Below the pieces are notes generated by a model, which was given only the letters and a program-made list of their open reading frames with translations, ran no database searches and was not told the DNA's origin. From positions 1-15,945 of the forward strand of contig CALFFB010000170.1 in NCBI GenBank assembly GCA_937958075.1: a stretch of DNA of 15,945 bases, in the 5' to 3' direction. The position numbers were made by a program, and so were the translations under genes. Source of the stretch: an uncultured Geobacteraceae bacterium (GTDB lineage Bacteria; Desulfobacterota; Desulfuromonadia; Desulfuromonadales; Geopsychrobacteraceae). Every line of letters starts with the position of its first letter. Positions within the stretch are counted from its first letter, which is position 1. Shown here one piece after another: positions 14,727 through 15,945 of the stretch.

Positions 14727-15904
14727 TATTGTTTCCGGGTCAGGTTGCGCCACCTGGCGACGAGGAACTGCCAGAGGTCGAGGTGGGCCCGCACCGGCCG
14801 TTCGCAGGCACTGCGATAGAGAAAGAAGCTGCCGGCCGTCAGGAACACCAGATTCGGCAGCCACAGGATCACCGCCGCCGGCAGAATGTTTTCTTCCGCC
14901 AGGGTGCCGGCAAAGCTGAGCAGCACATAGTAGACGAGGAAGATCATCAGGGCCAGGGCAAACCCGGCACCTTTGCCCGACCGTTGCGACTGCAGGCCCA
15001 GGGGGACACCGACCAGGATCAGCACCAGGGGGGCGCAGGCGATGACGATCCGCTCATGCCATTCCACCAGCAGACGGTTTTTCGCGTTGCCCGCCGGCAG
15101 ACTCTGAATCTCCCGACGCAGCTGCTGCCAGGAGAGTTCACTGCGGGAGCGCCGCCGCTCGGAGCTGTTCAGCTGCTCGCCCAGATTCAGGTTGATGTCA
15201 TAGGTGCCAAAGCGGACCGTCTGGTAGTTGTCCTCGGCACCGTCCGTCCCCTGGCGATGAATGTCCCCCTGCTCCAGACGCAGGGTCAGCCGCTGTGACT
15301 GGGGATCGCCGACAAGACGGCCACTGCGGGCGGTGATGGTCGTCGGGGCGGATGCATGGCGTTCGTCGGAGATGAACACATTTTCCATGATCCCCCGGCG
15401 CTCATCGACCCCCTGGGCGTAGAGCACAAGATCCGGAAAATCGGTATTGAACACCCCCGGCTTGAGGCTGACGCTGAGGCTGGTGGTGGCCACCTCGTAG
15501 AGCTTGCCGCGAAAGGCCGCCTTGCTCATGGGTTCGATGGCCAGGGTGATGGCCGCCGTCGCCAGGGTGAAAAGCAGGGCCAGCACCACAACCGGCTGCA
15601 TCAGCGACCAGAGGCTCACCCCGGACGCCTTCAGCGCGATATACTCACTGTCTGCCGAGATACGCCCGAAAGCAATGAGAATGCCCAGCAGAAACGACAT
15701 GGGCAGGGTGACGCTTAAAAAGGTCGGCAGCAGAAAACCGAACAGCGCCAGCATGTCACCCGCCGGCACGCCTTGATTGATGATCATCTCCATCAACCGC
15801 GGAATCCTGCTCAGCAGCAGCACAAAAGAGAAAATCACCAGGCTGAGCAGGGTCGGCACGCTGATTTCACTGACGAGATAACGGTGAATACGAAGACTTG
15901 ACAT
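14726..15904 (-). CDS. lptF: LPS export ABC transporter permease LptF
   Basis: First permease of the LptB2FG lipopolysaccharide exporter. The 392-aa protein begins MSSLRIHRYLVSEI and has membrane segments near residues 15-35, 50-80 and 100-123, with the coupling-helix motif DSEYIALKASGVSLWSL (about 84-100). It then has a periplasmic beta-jellyroll domain (about 130-265, including LKPGVFNTDFPDLVLYA) and three C-terminal membrane segments (VLILVGVPLGLQSQRSGKGA onward). A basic 30-residue tail after the last segment is somewhat long. No Shine-Dalgarno sequence is visible before the ATG at 15902-15904; the preceding stretch is T-rich. lptA, lptB and lptC are not in this window. Confidence 0.95.
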   Translation of the reverse strand: MSSLRIHRYLVSEISVPTLLSLVIFSFVLLLSRIPRLMEMIINQGVPAGDMLALFGFLLPTFLSVTLPMSFLLGILIAFGRISADSEYIALKASGVSLWSLMQPVVVLALLFTLATAAITLAIEPMSKAAFRGKLYEVATTSLSVSLKPGVFNTDFPDLVLYAQGVDERRGIMENVFISDERHASAPTTITARSGRLVGDPQSQRLTLRLEQGDIHRQGTDGAEDNYQTVRFGTYDINLNLGEQLNSSERRRSRSELSWQQLRREIQSLPAGNAKNRLLVEWHERIVIACAPLVLILVGVPLGLQSQRSGKGAGFALALMIFLVYYVLLSFAGTLAEENILPAAVILWLPNLVFLTAGSFFLYRSACERPVRAHLDLWQFLVARWRNLTRKQ

Positions 15905-15912
15905 AAAAAATA

Positions 15913-15941
15913 ATGTTAGTACAGTGTCCTGTCGCTGTAAA
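15913..15941 (-). promoter_or_regulatory. Candidate lptFG promoter close to the start codon
   Basis: On the minus strand TTTACA (15941-15936), a 17-nt spacer and TAACAT (15918-15913) match sigma70 boxes. Only 8 nt separate the -10 from the lptF ATG, so transcription would begin at or just before the start codon, consistent with the missing ribosome-binding site. Pattern-based call near the window edge. Confidence 0.45.
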
Positions 15942-15945
15942 CAAG

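Overview
This 15.9 kb window looks like ordinary chromosome from a GC-rich Gram-negative bacterium. LptF/LptG (LPS export) and a lipobox-bearing RlpA show an outer membrane. Gene content and protein flavour suggest a Desulfuromonadales/Geobacterales-type (former deltaproteobacterial) organism; this placement is an inference with no search behind it. No transposase, integrase, phage gene, tRNA, rRNA or CRISPR array was recognised. Fifteen protein genes are supported.

Left block (1-5483, all +): accA (acetyl-CoA carboxylase alpha), an RlpA/SPOR cell-wall lipoprotein, then a tightly packed trio of a MoxR AAA ATPase, a DUF58 protein and a TgpA-like membrane transglutaminase. Spacings are 7 nt or less, or overlaps, so this reads as one transcription unit covering fatty-acid precursor supply and envelope functions. 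The DUF58 gene has no ordinary start codon where its conserved N-terminus begins.

Middle block (5484-10613): a small tautomerase and a 73-aa zinc-ribbon-like protein (+), then, behind a strong sigma70-like promoter, a flavin disulfide oxidoreductase with the redox CxxxxC pair but without the usual C-terminal His-Glu pair. The intergenic space before the convergent tgt gene (queuosine tRNA modification, -) holds a 106-nt element with 27-nt imperfect inverted arms enclosing an 8-bp hairpin. Divergent from tgt is a Cas6-like RAMP protein with no CRISPR array or other cas gene in the window, followed by a membrane-anchored winged-helix protein of unknown role.

Right block (10534-15945): eno (-) with a clear intrinsic terminator; a 246-252 nt divergent spacer; ahcY (+, S-adenosylhomocysteine hydrolase); and convergent lptF-lptG (-), with coding sequences overlapping by 1 nt, that build the permease half of the LPS exporter. 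A promoter candidate for lptF sits so close to its ATG that the mRNA may be leaderless.

The least-explained items are the solitary Cas6-like gene, the inverted-repeat element at 7604-7709, the noncanonical start of the DUF58 gene and the altered active sites of two small-molecule enzymes.
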